DNA of 6,971 nucleotides, taken from Geminicoccaceae bacterium. GTDB lineage: Bacteria > Pseudomonadota > Alphaproteobacteria > Geminicoccales > Geminicoccaceae. A program made the position numbers and the translations under genes. Location: assembly GCA_030824835.1 (NCBI GenBank), contig JAPJRA010000182.1, positions 1 through 6,971 of the forward strand, given 5' to 3'. This document shows positions 1 to 6,422 of this stretch, piece by piece. Within the stretch, counting starts at the first letter, position 1. Every line of letters begins with the position of its first letter. Below the pieces are notes generated by a model, which made no database searches, was not told the origin of the DNA, and saw only the letters and a list, made by a program, of their open reading frames with translations.

Positions 1-972
1 GGCCTTGCCGTCGACGACGCCCTTGTAGAACTGGTCCGAGTGGCTGCCCGCAACCGCGTGGTGGACCTGGATCAGGTTGTCGACGTGCTCGCGCCCCTGG
101 GCCATGTACACGCCGTTGAGCAGGCACTCGACGCCGCTACCCTCGATCCGGGCCACGGTCTCGTTGCGGACCAGACCGCCGCCAACGGTTGCCAGAGTCT
201 GCGCAAGGCGTACGCCCTGGTCGAGGCGCATAAATGCCTTGCCGATGTGGGTGCTCTCGGGGTCGAGCGTCTGCACGCGGTCGTGCTGCAGCACGGCGCC
301 GGCACCAAGCTCGATCTGCGAGACCAAGTTGGTCAGGCTCGGTCCCTGCCCGAGCGTGGCATGGCTCTCGATCAGCCGCAGCCGGGCACCGGCACCCATT
401 CTGACGACGATGCGCGGATGGCTCATCGACGCGTCCGGCTGGCCAACAGTCAAGAACAGCAGCTGCACCGTCTCGGCCGCCTGTACGCCAGCGTCGAGCT
501 CGATCCAGGCGCCGCCGCCAGCAAAGGCTGCATTGAGGGCCGTAAAGGAACGGTCGTCCGTGGCCTCGGCCAAGGTAGCCACGACACGGTCCGCATCAAG
601 CTCGAGCGCGCGTGCGAGGCTCATCACCCGCATGCCCGGTGGCAGGCTCTGCACGTGACTGAGGTCCGTCGAGATGTGCCCATTGACGAAGATCAGTCGC
701 CGCGTCAGCGGTCCGCCCAGCAGATGTGGTGCTATCGCGTCCAGTGCCACGTTGGCCCGGGGCGCGAACGCCATCGGCACGTTCGCGGCCCGTGCAACGT
801 TGGTGTATTTCCAGGCCTCGCTCCGCGTCGTGGGGATGCCCAGGGTCGCGAACCGCGCGAAACTGGCCTTCCGCCAGTCGTGCAGGGCCGCACCGGGCAG
901 CTGCCCGCGTGCGTCGGTGAAGGCAGTGCCGAACGCCGGCACCGGCTCGATGGCGCGTCGGGCCACCGCCAT
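1..972 (-). CDS. sufD: SufD, Fe-S cluster assembly scaffold subunit (3' end outside window)
   Basis: SufD pairs with SufB and a SufC dimer in the cytosolic SufBC2D complex, which assembles Fe-S clusters with ATP-driven movements and persulfide sulfur. I read 324 codons on the minus strand without a stop, starting at the ATG at 972-970. The N-terminal part has the SufD signature GIPTTRSEAWKYT at about residues 45-57. A long beta-helical core follows, with typical stretches such as RLIFVNGHIS and NETVARIEGSGVE. The last visible residues, HSDQFYKGVVDGKA (311-324), match the conserved SufD region before the final beta-helix turns. Family members are about 420-440 residues, so roughly 100 C-terminal residues are missing, including the region of the functional histidine (His360 in E. 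coli). The start lies 2 bp after the sufC stop, so translation is probably coupled. A G-rich run precedes the ATG, but no strong ribosome-binding site does. Confidence 0.95.
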   Translation of the reverse strand, partial: MAVARRAIEPVPAFGTAFTDARGQLPGAALHDWRKASFARFATLGIPTTRSEAWKYTNVARAANVPMAFAPRANVALDAIAPHLLGGPLTRRLIFVNGHISTDLSHVQSLPPGMRVMSLARALELDADRVVATLAEATDDRSFTALNAAFAGGGAWIELDAGVQAAETVQLLFLTVGQPDASMSHPRIVVRMGAGARLRLIESHATLGQGPSLTNLVSQIELGAGAVLQHDRVQTLDPESTHIGKAFMRLDQGVRLAQTLATVGGGLVRNETVARIEGSGVECLLNGVYMAQGREHVDNLIQVHHAVAGSHSDQFYKGVVDGKA

Positions 973-974
973 GA

Positions 975-1757
<783 letters not shown>

Positions 1758-1783
1758 AGTCTGTTCCGCACTTTCTGGCCGGC

Positions 1784-3229
1784 TCAGCCGACGCTGCCTT
1801 CAAGCGAGATGCCCAGCAGCTTTCTGGCCTCGACGGCAAATTCCATGGGCAGCTCCTCCATCACCTCACGACAGAAGCCGCTGACAATGAGGGCCACGGC
1901 ATCCTCCTGCGGGATGCCGCGGCTGCGACAGTAGAACAGCTGGTCGTCGCTGATCTTGCTGGTCGTGGCCTCGTGCTCGCATTTGGCGCTGCGGTTCTTG
2001 ACCTCGATGTAGGGCACCGTGTGGGCGCCGCAGCGGTCACCGATCAGCAGGCTGTCGCACTGGGTGTGGTTGCGTGCGCCGTCGGCCGACTTGAGCATCC
2101 GCACCAGCCCACGATAGGTGCTGTCGGAGCGCCCAGCGGAGATGCCCTTGGCTACGATGCGCGAGCGCGTGTTCTTGCCGATGTGGATCATCTTGGTGCC
2201 GGTGTCCGCCTGCTGGCGGTTGTTGGTCACGGCCACCGAATAGAACTCGCCCACGGAATCGTCGCCCTGCAGGATGCAGGACGGATATTTCCAGGTGATG
2301 GCCGAACCGGTCTCGACCTGCGTCCAGCTGATCTTCGACTTCCGGCCGCGGCATGCCCCGCGCTTGGTGACGAAATTGTAGACGCCACCGTTACCGTCCT
2401 TGTCGCCGGGGTACCAGTTCTGGACGGTCGAGTACTTGATCTCGGACCCTTCCAGCGCCACCAGCTCGACAACCGCGGCGTGCAGCTGGTTCTCGTCGCG
2501 CATGGGCGCCGTGCAGCCTTCGAGATAGCTCACGTAGGCACTGTCGTCGGCGATGACCAAGGTGCGCTCGAACTGTCCGGTGCCGGCGGCGTTGATCCGA
2601 AAGTAGGTCGACAGCTCCATCGGGCAGCGCACGCCCTTCGGCACGTAGACGAAGCTACCGTCGGAAAATACAGCCGAATTGAGTGCGGCAAAGTAGTTGT
2701 CACCCTGTGGCACGACGGAGCCAAGATACTTGCGTACGAGTTCGGGATGCTCGCGGATCGCCTCCGATATCGAGCAGAAAATGATCCCGAGTTCACCCAG
2801 CTTCTTGCGGAACGTGGTGGCGACGGACACGCTGTCGAAGACATAGTCCACGGCCACGCCCGAGAGGATCTCCTGCTCGCGGATGGGGATGCCCAGCTTG
2901 TCGTAGGTCTTGCGGATCTCCGGATCCACCTCGTCCAACGACTTGGGCCCCTCCTTCTGCCGGGGAGCCGCGTAGTAGCTGATCGCCTGATAGTCGATCG
3001 CCGGGAAATGCGGCTTCTGCCAGGTCGGCTGCTCCATCGTGAGCCAGCGGCGGTAGGCTTCCAGCCGCCACTCCGTCATCCACAGCGGCTCCTCCTTCTT
3101 GGCGGAGATCTGCCGGACGACATCCTCGCTCAGGCCGTTGGCGACGCGATCCTCGTCGACATCGGTGATGAAGCCGTACTTGTACTCGTTGCCCGTATAT
3201 TCGCGGACCTGATCGAGCGCCGTGGCCAT
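1784..3229 (-). CDS. sufB: SufB, Fe-S cluster assembly scaffold protein
   Basis: SufB receives persulfide sulfur and is the main scaffold on which a nascent Fe-S cluster forms at the SufB-SufD interface. The 481-residue protein is full length (E. coli SufB is about 495). The N-terminal helical part (about 1-130) includes [12 protein letters not shown] and the [12 protein letters not shown] stretch. The beta-helix core includes [18 protein letters not shown] and [17 protein letters not shown]. The C-terminal helical domain ends in [20 protein letters not shown], a hallmark SufB ending. Counting back from this end, Cys391 in the TQCDS motif aligns with E. coli Cys405, the persulfide acceptor, and His419-Glu420 in CEHEATTS align with E. 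coli His433-Glu434. The residues needed for cluster formation therefore appear intact. No intein interrupts the gene. The start is supported by a GGAG ribosome-binding site 8 bp upstream. It follows the regulator gene by 37 bp and precedes sufC by 26 bp. Confidence 0.98.
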   Translation of the reverse strand: MATALDQVREYTGNEYKYGFITDVDEDRVANGLSEDVVRQISAKKEEPLWMTEWRLEAYRRWLTMEQPTWQKPHFPAIDYQAISYYAAPRQKEGPKSLDEVDPEIRKTYDKLGIPIREQEILSGVAVDYVFDSVSVATTFRKKLGELGIIFCSISEAIREHPELVRKYLGSVVPQGDNYFAALNSAVFSDGSFVYVPKGVRCPMELSTYFRINAAGTGQFERTLVIADDSAYVSYLEGCTAPMRDENQLHAAVVELVALEGSEIKYSTVQNWYPGDKDGNGGVYNFVTKRGACRGRKSKISWTQVETGSAITWKYPSCILQGDDSVGEFYSVAVTNNRQQADTGTKMIHIGKNTRSRIVAKGISAGRSDSTYRGLVRMLKSADGARNHTQCDSLLIGDRCGAHTVPYIEVKNRSAKCEHEATTSKISDDQLFYCRSRGIPQEDAVALIVSGFCREVMEELPMEFAVEARKLLGISLEGSVG

Positions 3230-3237
3230 TGTCTCTA

Positions 3238-3241
3238 CTCC
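3238..3241 (-). promoter_or_regulatory. Ribosome-binding site of sufB
   Basis: On the minus strand GGAG lies 8 bases before the sufB ATG (3229-3227). It is the clearest Shine-Dalgarno match in the suf operon and fixes the sufB start inside the 37-bp gap after the regulator gene. Confidence 0.7.
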
Positions 3242-3266
3242 GTCACTTTCCTGAGCCGTCGCCGCG

Positions 3267-3725
3267 TCACGGCCGTGCGTTCATCAGCCGCTGCTCACCG
3301 GGGAGCAGGAATGCTGCCGGGATGGTGAGGGCCATCTCCGCCAGCGTCACGTCGGTCAGCGCATCGCGGATCGCAACGTTGATCCGCTGCCAGTTCGCCC
3401 GCGCCGGGCAAAGGCTGAGAATGCTGCAATCGCCGGGTGTCGGCTCGGTGCATGAGGTGATGGCGATCGGACCGTCCAGAGCCTCGATGACCTCGGCCAC
3501 CGTGATCGCGCCAGCATCGCGGGCCAGCCCGTAACCACCATGCGCGCCGCGGTGTGACACCAGCAGCTCGGCCCGTGTCAGCAGTTTGAGCACCTTGCTC
3601 GTCATCGGCTGCGGCACGGCCGTCGCCACCGAGATCTCTGGCGCGGTCTGCTGACGGTCGGGGTGCCGCGCCAGATGCGACGCCACGACGATGCCATAAT
3701 CCGCAAGCTTGCTGAGCCTGATCAC
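3267..3725 (-). CDS. Rrf2-family (IscR-like) SUF system Fe-S assembly regulator
   Basis: This is an Rrf2-family winged-helix repressor or activator of the kind that heads suf operons and senses Fe-S status by binding a cluster. From the GTG at 3725 it has 152 residues and begins with the family-typical (M)[11 protein letters not shown]. The helix-turn-helix covers about residues 25-50 (TSKVLKLL recognition helix, 42-49). The wing is [11 protein letters not shown] (59-69). Three cysteines, Cys92, Cys100 and Cys106, followed by NWQRIN, form the putative cluster-binding segment. Their spacing (7 and 5 residues between) differs from IscR of E. coli (5 and 5) but looks like the SUF-regulator subfamily. 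The reading frame stays open back to a TTG at 3806. That longer start is unlikely, because it would place the -35 box and the operator palindrome inside the gene. The ribosome-binding site at 3725 is weak. The gene is first in the suf operon and probably controls itself and sufBCD. Confidence 0.92.
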   Translation of the reverse strand: MIRLSKLADYGIVVASHLARHPDRQQTAPEISVATAVPQPMTSKVLKLLTRAELLVSHRGAHGGYGLARDAGAITVAEVIEALDGPIAITSCTEPTPGDCSILSLCPARANWQRINVAIRDALTDVTLAEMALTIPAAFLLPGEQRLMNARP

Positions 3726-3747
3726 CGTCTGCCCGATCACTGTCGGA

Positions 3748-3772
3748 AATCCGGACCGGTTCGGTCCTGATT
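3748..3772. promoter_or_regulatory. 25-bp near-palindrome, candidate operator of the SUF regulator
   Basis: The arms are AATCCGGACCG and CGGTCCTGATT around a GTT centre. Ten of 11 arm positions pair; the inner 6-bp arms (GGACCG/CGGTCC) are perfect. The site lies 22 bp upstream of the regulator's GTG start and covers the transcription start predicted from the adjacent -10 box. A dimeric Rrf2 repressor bound here would block initiation. The 25-bp length fits IscR-type sites, but the sequence does not match the E. coli IscR type 1 or type 2 consensus that I remember. Binding by the adjacent regulator is inference. Confidence 0.6.
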
Positions 3773-3776
3773 GCTC

Positions 3777-3806
3777 CTTAGATGCCTTCTGACCAGTGGA
3801 TGTCAA
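3777..3806 (-). promoter_or_regulatory. Sigma-70-type promoter of the suf operon
   Basis: On the minus strand a perfect -35 box TTGACA (3806-3801) is followed after 18 bases by TCTAAG (3782-3777), a 4-of-6 match to the -10 consensus that lacks the final T. Transcription would start near 3769-3771, inside the palindrome at 3748-3772, leaving a leader of about 45 bases before the GTG at 3725. The strong -35, weak -10 and overlapping operator would suit a promoter that is controlled rather than constitutive. Confidence 0.6.
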
Positions 3807-3831
3807 GCCGCGTCGGCGGGTTTCGGGCCGG

Positions 3832-3848
3832 GGTCGGCTTGCCCGACC
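3832..3848 (+). repeat. Small inverted repeat in the leader of the CoA-transferase gene
   Basis: GGTCGG and CCGACC are perfect 6-bp arms around a 5-base loop, CTTGC. The repeat lies 66 bp upstream of the CoA-transferase start in the 189-bp divergent intergenic region. It could be a protein-binding site or an mRNA hairpin; at this GC content it could also be chance. I found no convincing promoter boxes for the plus-strand gene in this interval. Confidence 0.25.
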
Positions 3849-3914
3849 GGAAGGCTGGGGCTAAGCACGGCGAGCGGTGGAGAACCATCGCTGCCGGGCC
3901 GGAGAAGAGCAGGA

Positions 3915-5138
3915 ATGACGATGCCGCAAGCGCTGGCGGGCATCCGCGTGTTGGATCTGACGCGGATCCTTGCCGGCCCGACGTGCACCCAGCTTTTGGG
4001 CGATCTCGGTGCCGACGTGATCAAGATCGAGCGCCCCGGTGCTGGCGACGACACCCGCAAATGGGGGCCACCCTACGTCGAAGGTCCCGCCGGCCCGACG
4101 GCGGAGAGCGCCTACTACATCTGCGCCAACCGCAACAAGCGGTCGGTCGCCATCGACATCGCCACGCCGGCCGGTCAGGCCCTGGTCAAGCGCCTGTTGA
4201 TGCACTGCGACGTGCTGGTGGAGAATTTCAAGGTCGGCGATCTCGCCCGCTACGGCCTCGGCTTCGATCAGCTGCAGGAGGAGATGCCGCGCCTCGTGTA
4301 CGCGTCGATCACCGGGTTCGGGCAGACGGGCCCCTACGCGCCGCGCGCCGGCTATGACTATCTGGCGCAAGGCCTGGGCGGGATCATGAGCATCACCGGC
4401 GCGCCTGACGGCGAGCCCATGAAGGTGGGCGTGGGCATCGCCGACGTGATGTGCGGGATGTATGCCGCGGTGGCGATCCTGGCGGCCCTGCGTCATCGCG
4501 ATCTTACCGGCGCCGGCCAGCAGATCGATCTGGCGCTGCTCGATACCCAGGTGGCCTGGCTGGTCAACGAGGGCACCAACTATCTGGTGTCGGGCAAGGT
4601 GCCGGGCAGGCTCGGCAACGAGCATCCGAACATCGTGCCCTACAAGACCTTCGAGAGCAGCGACGGCTATGTCATCCTGGCCATCGGCAACGACAACCAG
4701 TTCCAGAAATGGTGCCGGTTCGCCGACGCGCCCGAGCTTGCCGCCGATCCGCGCTTTGCGACCAACAGCCTCCGGGTCCAGCATCGCCACGAGCTCTACG
4801 CACTGATGCCGATCCATGTGCGCCGCAAGTCCACCGCCGCGTGGGTCGACGGTCTGGCGGCGCTGGGCGTGCCTTGTGGTCCGGTCAACAGCCTGGACCA
4901 GGTTTTCGCCGATCCGCAGGTGCGGGCGCGGGGTATGCGGATCGATGTGCCGCACCCGCCGGCAGCCGCCGGCAGTGTCCCCTTGATCGCCAACCCGATC
5001 CATATGAGCAGGACGCCCCCGAGCTACCGGCACGGCCCGCCGACCCTGGGCCAGCACACCGATGCGGTGCTGGAGGACCTGCTGGCACTGGACGCGGCGG
5101 AGCGTGAACGGCTGCGCGCGGCGGGTACTATCGGCTGA
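3915..5138 (+). CDS. Class III (CaiB/BaiF) CoA-transferase, SUGCT-like
   Basis: Class III CoA-transferases move CoA between acyl-CoA and a free acid through an aspartyl-CoA anhydride on the enzyme. The 407-residue protein opens with LAGIRVLDLTRILAGPTCTQ and GADVIKIERPGAGDDTRKWG, both hallmark family segments. The catalytic aspartate is Asp148 in AGYDYLAQGLGG (equivalent to Asp169 of formyl-CoA transferase). The segments NRNKRSVAIDI, SITGFGQTGPY, NIVPYKTFESSDGY and PCGPVNSLDQVFADPQV follow in the usual order, and the C-terminal LGQHTDAVLEDLL is intact. The wording and length resemble the succinate-hydroxymethylglutarate (glutarate) CoA-transferase group more than formyl- or carnitine-CoA transferases, but the substrate cannot be read from sequence. 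The start is ambiguous by two codons: ATG at 3915 (GGAG 10 bp upstream, 3901-3904) or ATG at 3921 (AGGA 6 bp upstream, 3911-3914). It is divergent from the suf operon with no clear functional link and converges on tadA. Confidence 0.93.
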   Translation: MTMPQALAGIRVLDLTRILAGPTCTQLLGDLGADVIKIERPGAGDDTRKWGPPYVEGPAGPTAESAYYICANRNKRSVAIDIATPAGQALVKRLLMHCDVLVENFKVGDLARYGLGFDQLQEEMPRLVYASITGFGQTGPYAPRAGYDYLAQGLGGIMSITGAPDGEPMKVGVGIADVMCGMYAAVAILAALRHRDLTGAGQQIDLALLDTQVAWLVNEGTNYLVSGKVPGRLGNEHPNIVPYKTFESSDGYVILAIGNDNQFQKWCRFADAPELAADPRFATNSLRVQHRHELYALMPIHVRRKSTAAWVDGLAALGVPCGPVNSLDQVFADPQVRARGMRIDVPHPPAAAGSVPLIANPIHMSRTPPSYRHGPPTLGQHTDAVLEDLLALDAAERERLRAAGTIG

Positions 5139-5142
5139 GCCT

Positions 5143-5155
5143 CACGGCAGCCGTG
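5143..5155. terminator. Hairpin between convergent genes, possible weak terminator
   Basis: CACGGC and GCCGTG are perfect 6-bp arms around a single A (in RNA a 5-bp stem with a 3-base loop). It begins 4 bp after the CoA-transferase stop and lies 21 bp beyond the tadA stop, within the 38-bp convergent gap. It is symmetric and could act on both strands. There is no T-run on either side, so it is not a classical intrinsic terminator. Confidence 0.3.
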
Positions 5156-5176
5156 CCGCCGCGCCGGGGCATGTGG

Positions 5177-5608
5177 TCAGCGACGGGCCTGAAAAAATGC
5201 CCGCAACATGGCCGCGGCCGCGGTGGCGGCAATGCCGCCATAGACGTCCGGGCTGTGGTGGCAGGCGGAGCTGGCGAAGATCCGCGGCCCATGGTCGACG
5301 CCGCCGCCCTTGGGATCCTCCGCGCCGTAATAGATTCGTCGCAGCCGGGCCAAGCTGGCAGCGGTGGCGCACATCGGGCAGGGCTCCAGCGTGACGTAGA
5401 GGTCGCAGCCGACCAGCCGCGGCGTGCCGAGGCGCGCGGCAGCGGCGCGGATGACGAGGACCTCGGCATGAGCCGTGGGATCGTTTCGCCCCTCGATCCG
5501 ATTGTGATCGCGAGCGAGCAGGACGCCGTCCGGGCCCAGCAACGCGGCACCTACCGGTACCTCGCCAGCGGCGGCCGCCGCCGCTGCCTCTTCCAGGGCG
5601 ATCGCCAT
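5177..5608 (-). CDS. tadA: TadA, tRNA(adenine34) deaminase / nucleoside deaminase
   Basis: TadA converts the wobble adenosine-34 of tRNA-Arg(ACG) to inosine in the cytoplasm, using a zinc-activated water. The 143-residue protein has the cytidine/deoxycytidylate deaminase-type fold motifs: GEVPVGAALL at 15-24, HAE at 47-49 (His47 zinc ligand, Glu49 proton shuttle), and TLEPCPMC at 73-80 with Cys77 and Cys80 as the other zinc ligands. The C-terminal DPKGGGVDHG and CHHSPDVYGGI segments are typical of alphaproteobacterial TadA. A broader nucleoside or guanine deaminase role is less likely but not excluded. The frame is open upstream into the preceding gene, but the ATG at 5608 places the protein just before its first helix (MAIALEEA) and avoids overlap. 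No clear ribosome-binding site precedes it. It follows the zinc-ribbon gene by 25 bp on the same strand, which suggests shared transcription and possibly translational coupling. Confidence 0.9.
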   Translation of the reverse strand: MAIALEEAAAAAAAGEVPVGAALLGPDGVLLARDHNRIEGRNDPTAHAEVLVIRAAAARLGTPRLVGCDLYVTLEPCPMCATAASLARLRRIYYGAEDPKGGGVDHGPRIFASSACHHSPDVYGGIAATAAAAMLRAFFQARR

Positions 5609-5633
5609 CGGCGCGACGCCCGCACGGCCACCG

Positions 5634-6281
5634 TCAGCGCAGCGCACCGAATGATACCGTGAAATTGCTGGCTTCCGGTGGCGGCGGTCCGAGCTGGACC
5701 TCAAAGCGCGTCAGCGCGCCCGGCCCCAGCGCCGCCTGCGGCGGATCGAACAGGCCGAAATCGAGCTCACGCTGGGTGGAATCGAGCAGGGCCACGCGGA
5801 TCGGCGGCAGCTCGCGCTCCTGGGTGGAGGTATTGGCGATCTCGCCGGAGACCACGAGCACCTGGCGGCCGTGTTCAGCCCGCTGCGCCGAGCTCAGTTG
5901 GCGGAACTCCATGCCGATGGGAAGATCGATCGACAGGCCCAATCCACGATAGAGCGGCGCCGTCGCCGGCAGCCGAGCCGCGATCTCGTTGCGGCCGGCG
6001 ACCGCGGCAGTCAGCAGCAGCACGGCCAGAGTCGCGAGCAGCCAGCCGGCCAAGCTGCCACGGCGTCCCGGCTCGCCTTCGGTAGTAGCGGCGGCAGGGA
6101 ATTCCGCCGGCGCCATCGGCGGCCCGGCAGGGAGCGGTGGTAACGATGGCGCAGCATCGATGTATCGATCGACGAACCAACGTGCCCCGCAGCTCGAGCA
6201 GCGTACCGTGCGCCCAGCGCTGCCCAATGCCGAGGGTGCGATCTCGAACTTGGTATGACAACTGGGGCAGGTGATGATCAT
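5634..6281 (-). CDS. MJ0042-type zinc-ribbon, DUF3426-like single-pass membrane protein
   Basis: The function is unknown; genes of this type commonly sit divergent to ftsE in alphaproteobacteria. From the ATG at 6281 the protein has 215 residues. The N-terminus, MIITCPSCHTKFEIAPSALG, begins an MJ0042-type zinc ribbon with Cys5, Cys8, Cys28 and Cys31 (CxxC, 19 residues, CxxC) as predicted zinc ligands. A proline- and alanine-rich linker (about 46-68) follows. A single hydrophobic helix then spans about 77-96 (LAGWLLATLAVLLLTAAVAG), preceded by Arg-Arg, so the ribbon should face the cytoplasm. The C-terminal ~115 residues should be periplasmic and look like a DUF3426 beta-rich domain (VLVVSGEIANTSTQERELPP). 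Alternative starts exist at the ATG at 6296 (adding MATKP) and a GTG at 6317; none has a good ribosome-binding site. I chose 6281 because family members usually begin with MII(T/A)CP.C. tadA follows 25 bp downstream. Confidence 0.85.
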   Translation of the reverse strand: MIITCPSCHTKFEIAPSALGSAGRTVRCSSCGARWFVDRYIDAAPSLPPLPAGPPMAPAEFPAAATTEGEPGRRGSLAGWLLATLAVLLLTAAVAGRNEIAARLPATAPLYRGLGLSIDLPIGMEFRQLSSAQRAEHGRQVLVVSGEIANTSTQERELPPIRVALLDSTQRELDFGLFDPPQAALGPGALTRFEVQLGPPPPEASNFTVSFGALR

Positions 6282-6324
6282 CGGTTTTGTCGCCATCCAG
6301 CAGTGGGCGTACTGCACTCAAAGG

Positions 6325-6352
6325 TTGAAATATCTTGTGCATATTCTATTAT
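6325..6352 (+). promoter_or_regulatory. Predicted sigma-70 promoter of ftsE
   Basis: TTGAAA (6325-6330, 5 of 6 to the -35 consensus) is followed after 16 bases by TATTAT (6347-6352, 5 of 6 to the -10 consensus). Transcription would begin near 6359, leaving about 64 bases before the ftsE ATG. This is one of the few AT-rich tracts in the window, which adds to its credibility. Confidence 0.6.
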
Positions 6353-6374
6353 ACGTGCAAGTTGCTGTCGGCAA
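6348..6374 (-). promoter_or_regulatory. Predicted divergent promoter of the zinc-ribbon/tadA unit
   Basis: On the minus strand a perfect TATAAT -10 lies at 6353-6348. The -35 is poor: TTGCCG (6374-6369) is 15 bases away, shorter than ideal, and TTGCTT (6378-6373) is 19 bases away. Transcription would begin near 6341, about 60 bases before the ATG at 6281. The -10 overlaps the plus-strand -10 of ftsE with a 1-bp offset. Confidence 0.5.
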
Positions 6375-6422
6375 GCAAGGTAGATCAGGCTGGGCTCCTT
6401 GGACGCGAACGGCGCTACCATC

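Noticed and set aside
1780..1790. Small palindrome CGGCT-C-AGCCG at the sufB stop codon, a possible intra-operon hairpin
   Set aside because: Five-bp arms with a single-base centre are common by chance at this GC content, and the position overlaps the stop codon of a tightly packed operon.
1784..3229. A possible intein in sufB, a known intein host gene
   Set aside because: The gene has normal length and continuous SufB similarity, with no intein splice blocks.
1973..3328. A 451-codon plus-strand open frame opposite sufB
   Set aside because: It is the antisense shadow of sufB in GC-rich DNA. Its translation is low-complexity, shows no family motif, and ends within the regulator gene, while the minus-strand SufB is unmistakable.
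3726..3806. A 27-residue N-terminal extension of the SUF regulator from a TTG start
   Set aside because: The extension has no family similarity, the TTG is the first half of a perfect TTGACA -35 box, and the operator palindrome would fall inside the gene.
3861..5057. A 398-codon minus-strand open frame opposite the CoA-transferase gene
   Set aside because: The product is rich in His, Arg, Gly and Ala without recognisable motifs and lies fully antisense to a clear CaiB/BaiF gene.
6362..6378. TTGCT/AGCAA inverted repeat and repeated GCAAG in the ftsE leader
   Set aside because: The arms are 5 bp and overlapping alternative pairings exist; nothing links it to a known regulatory site.
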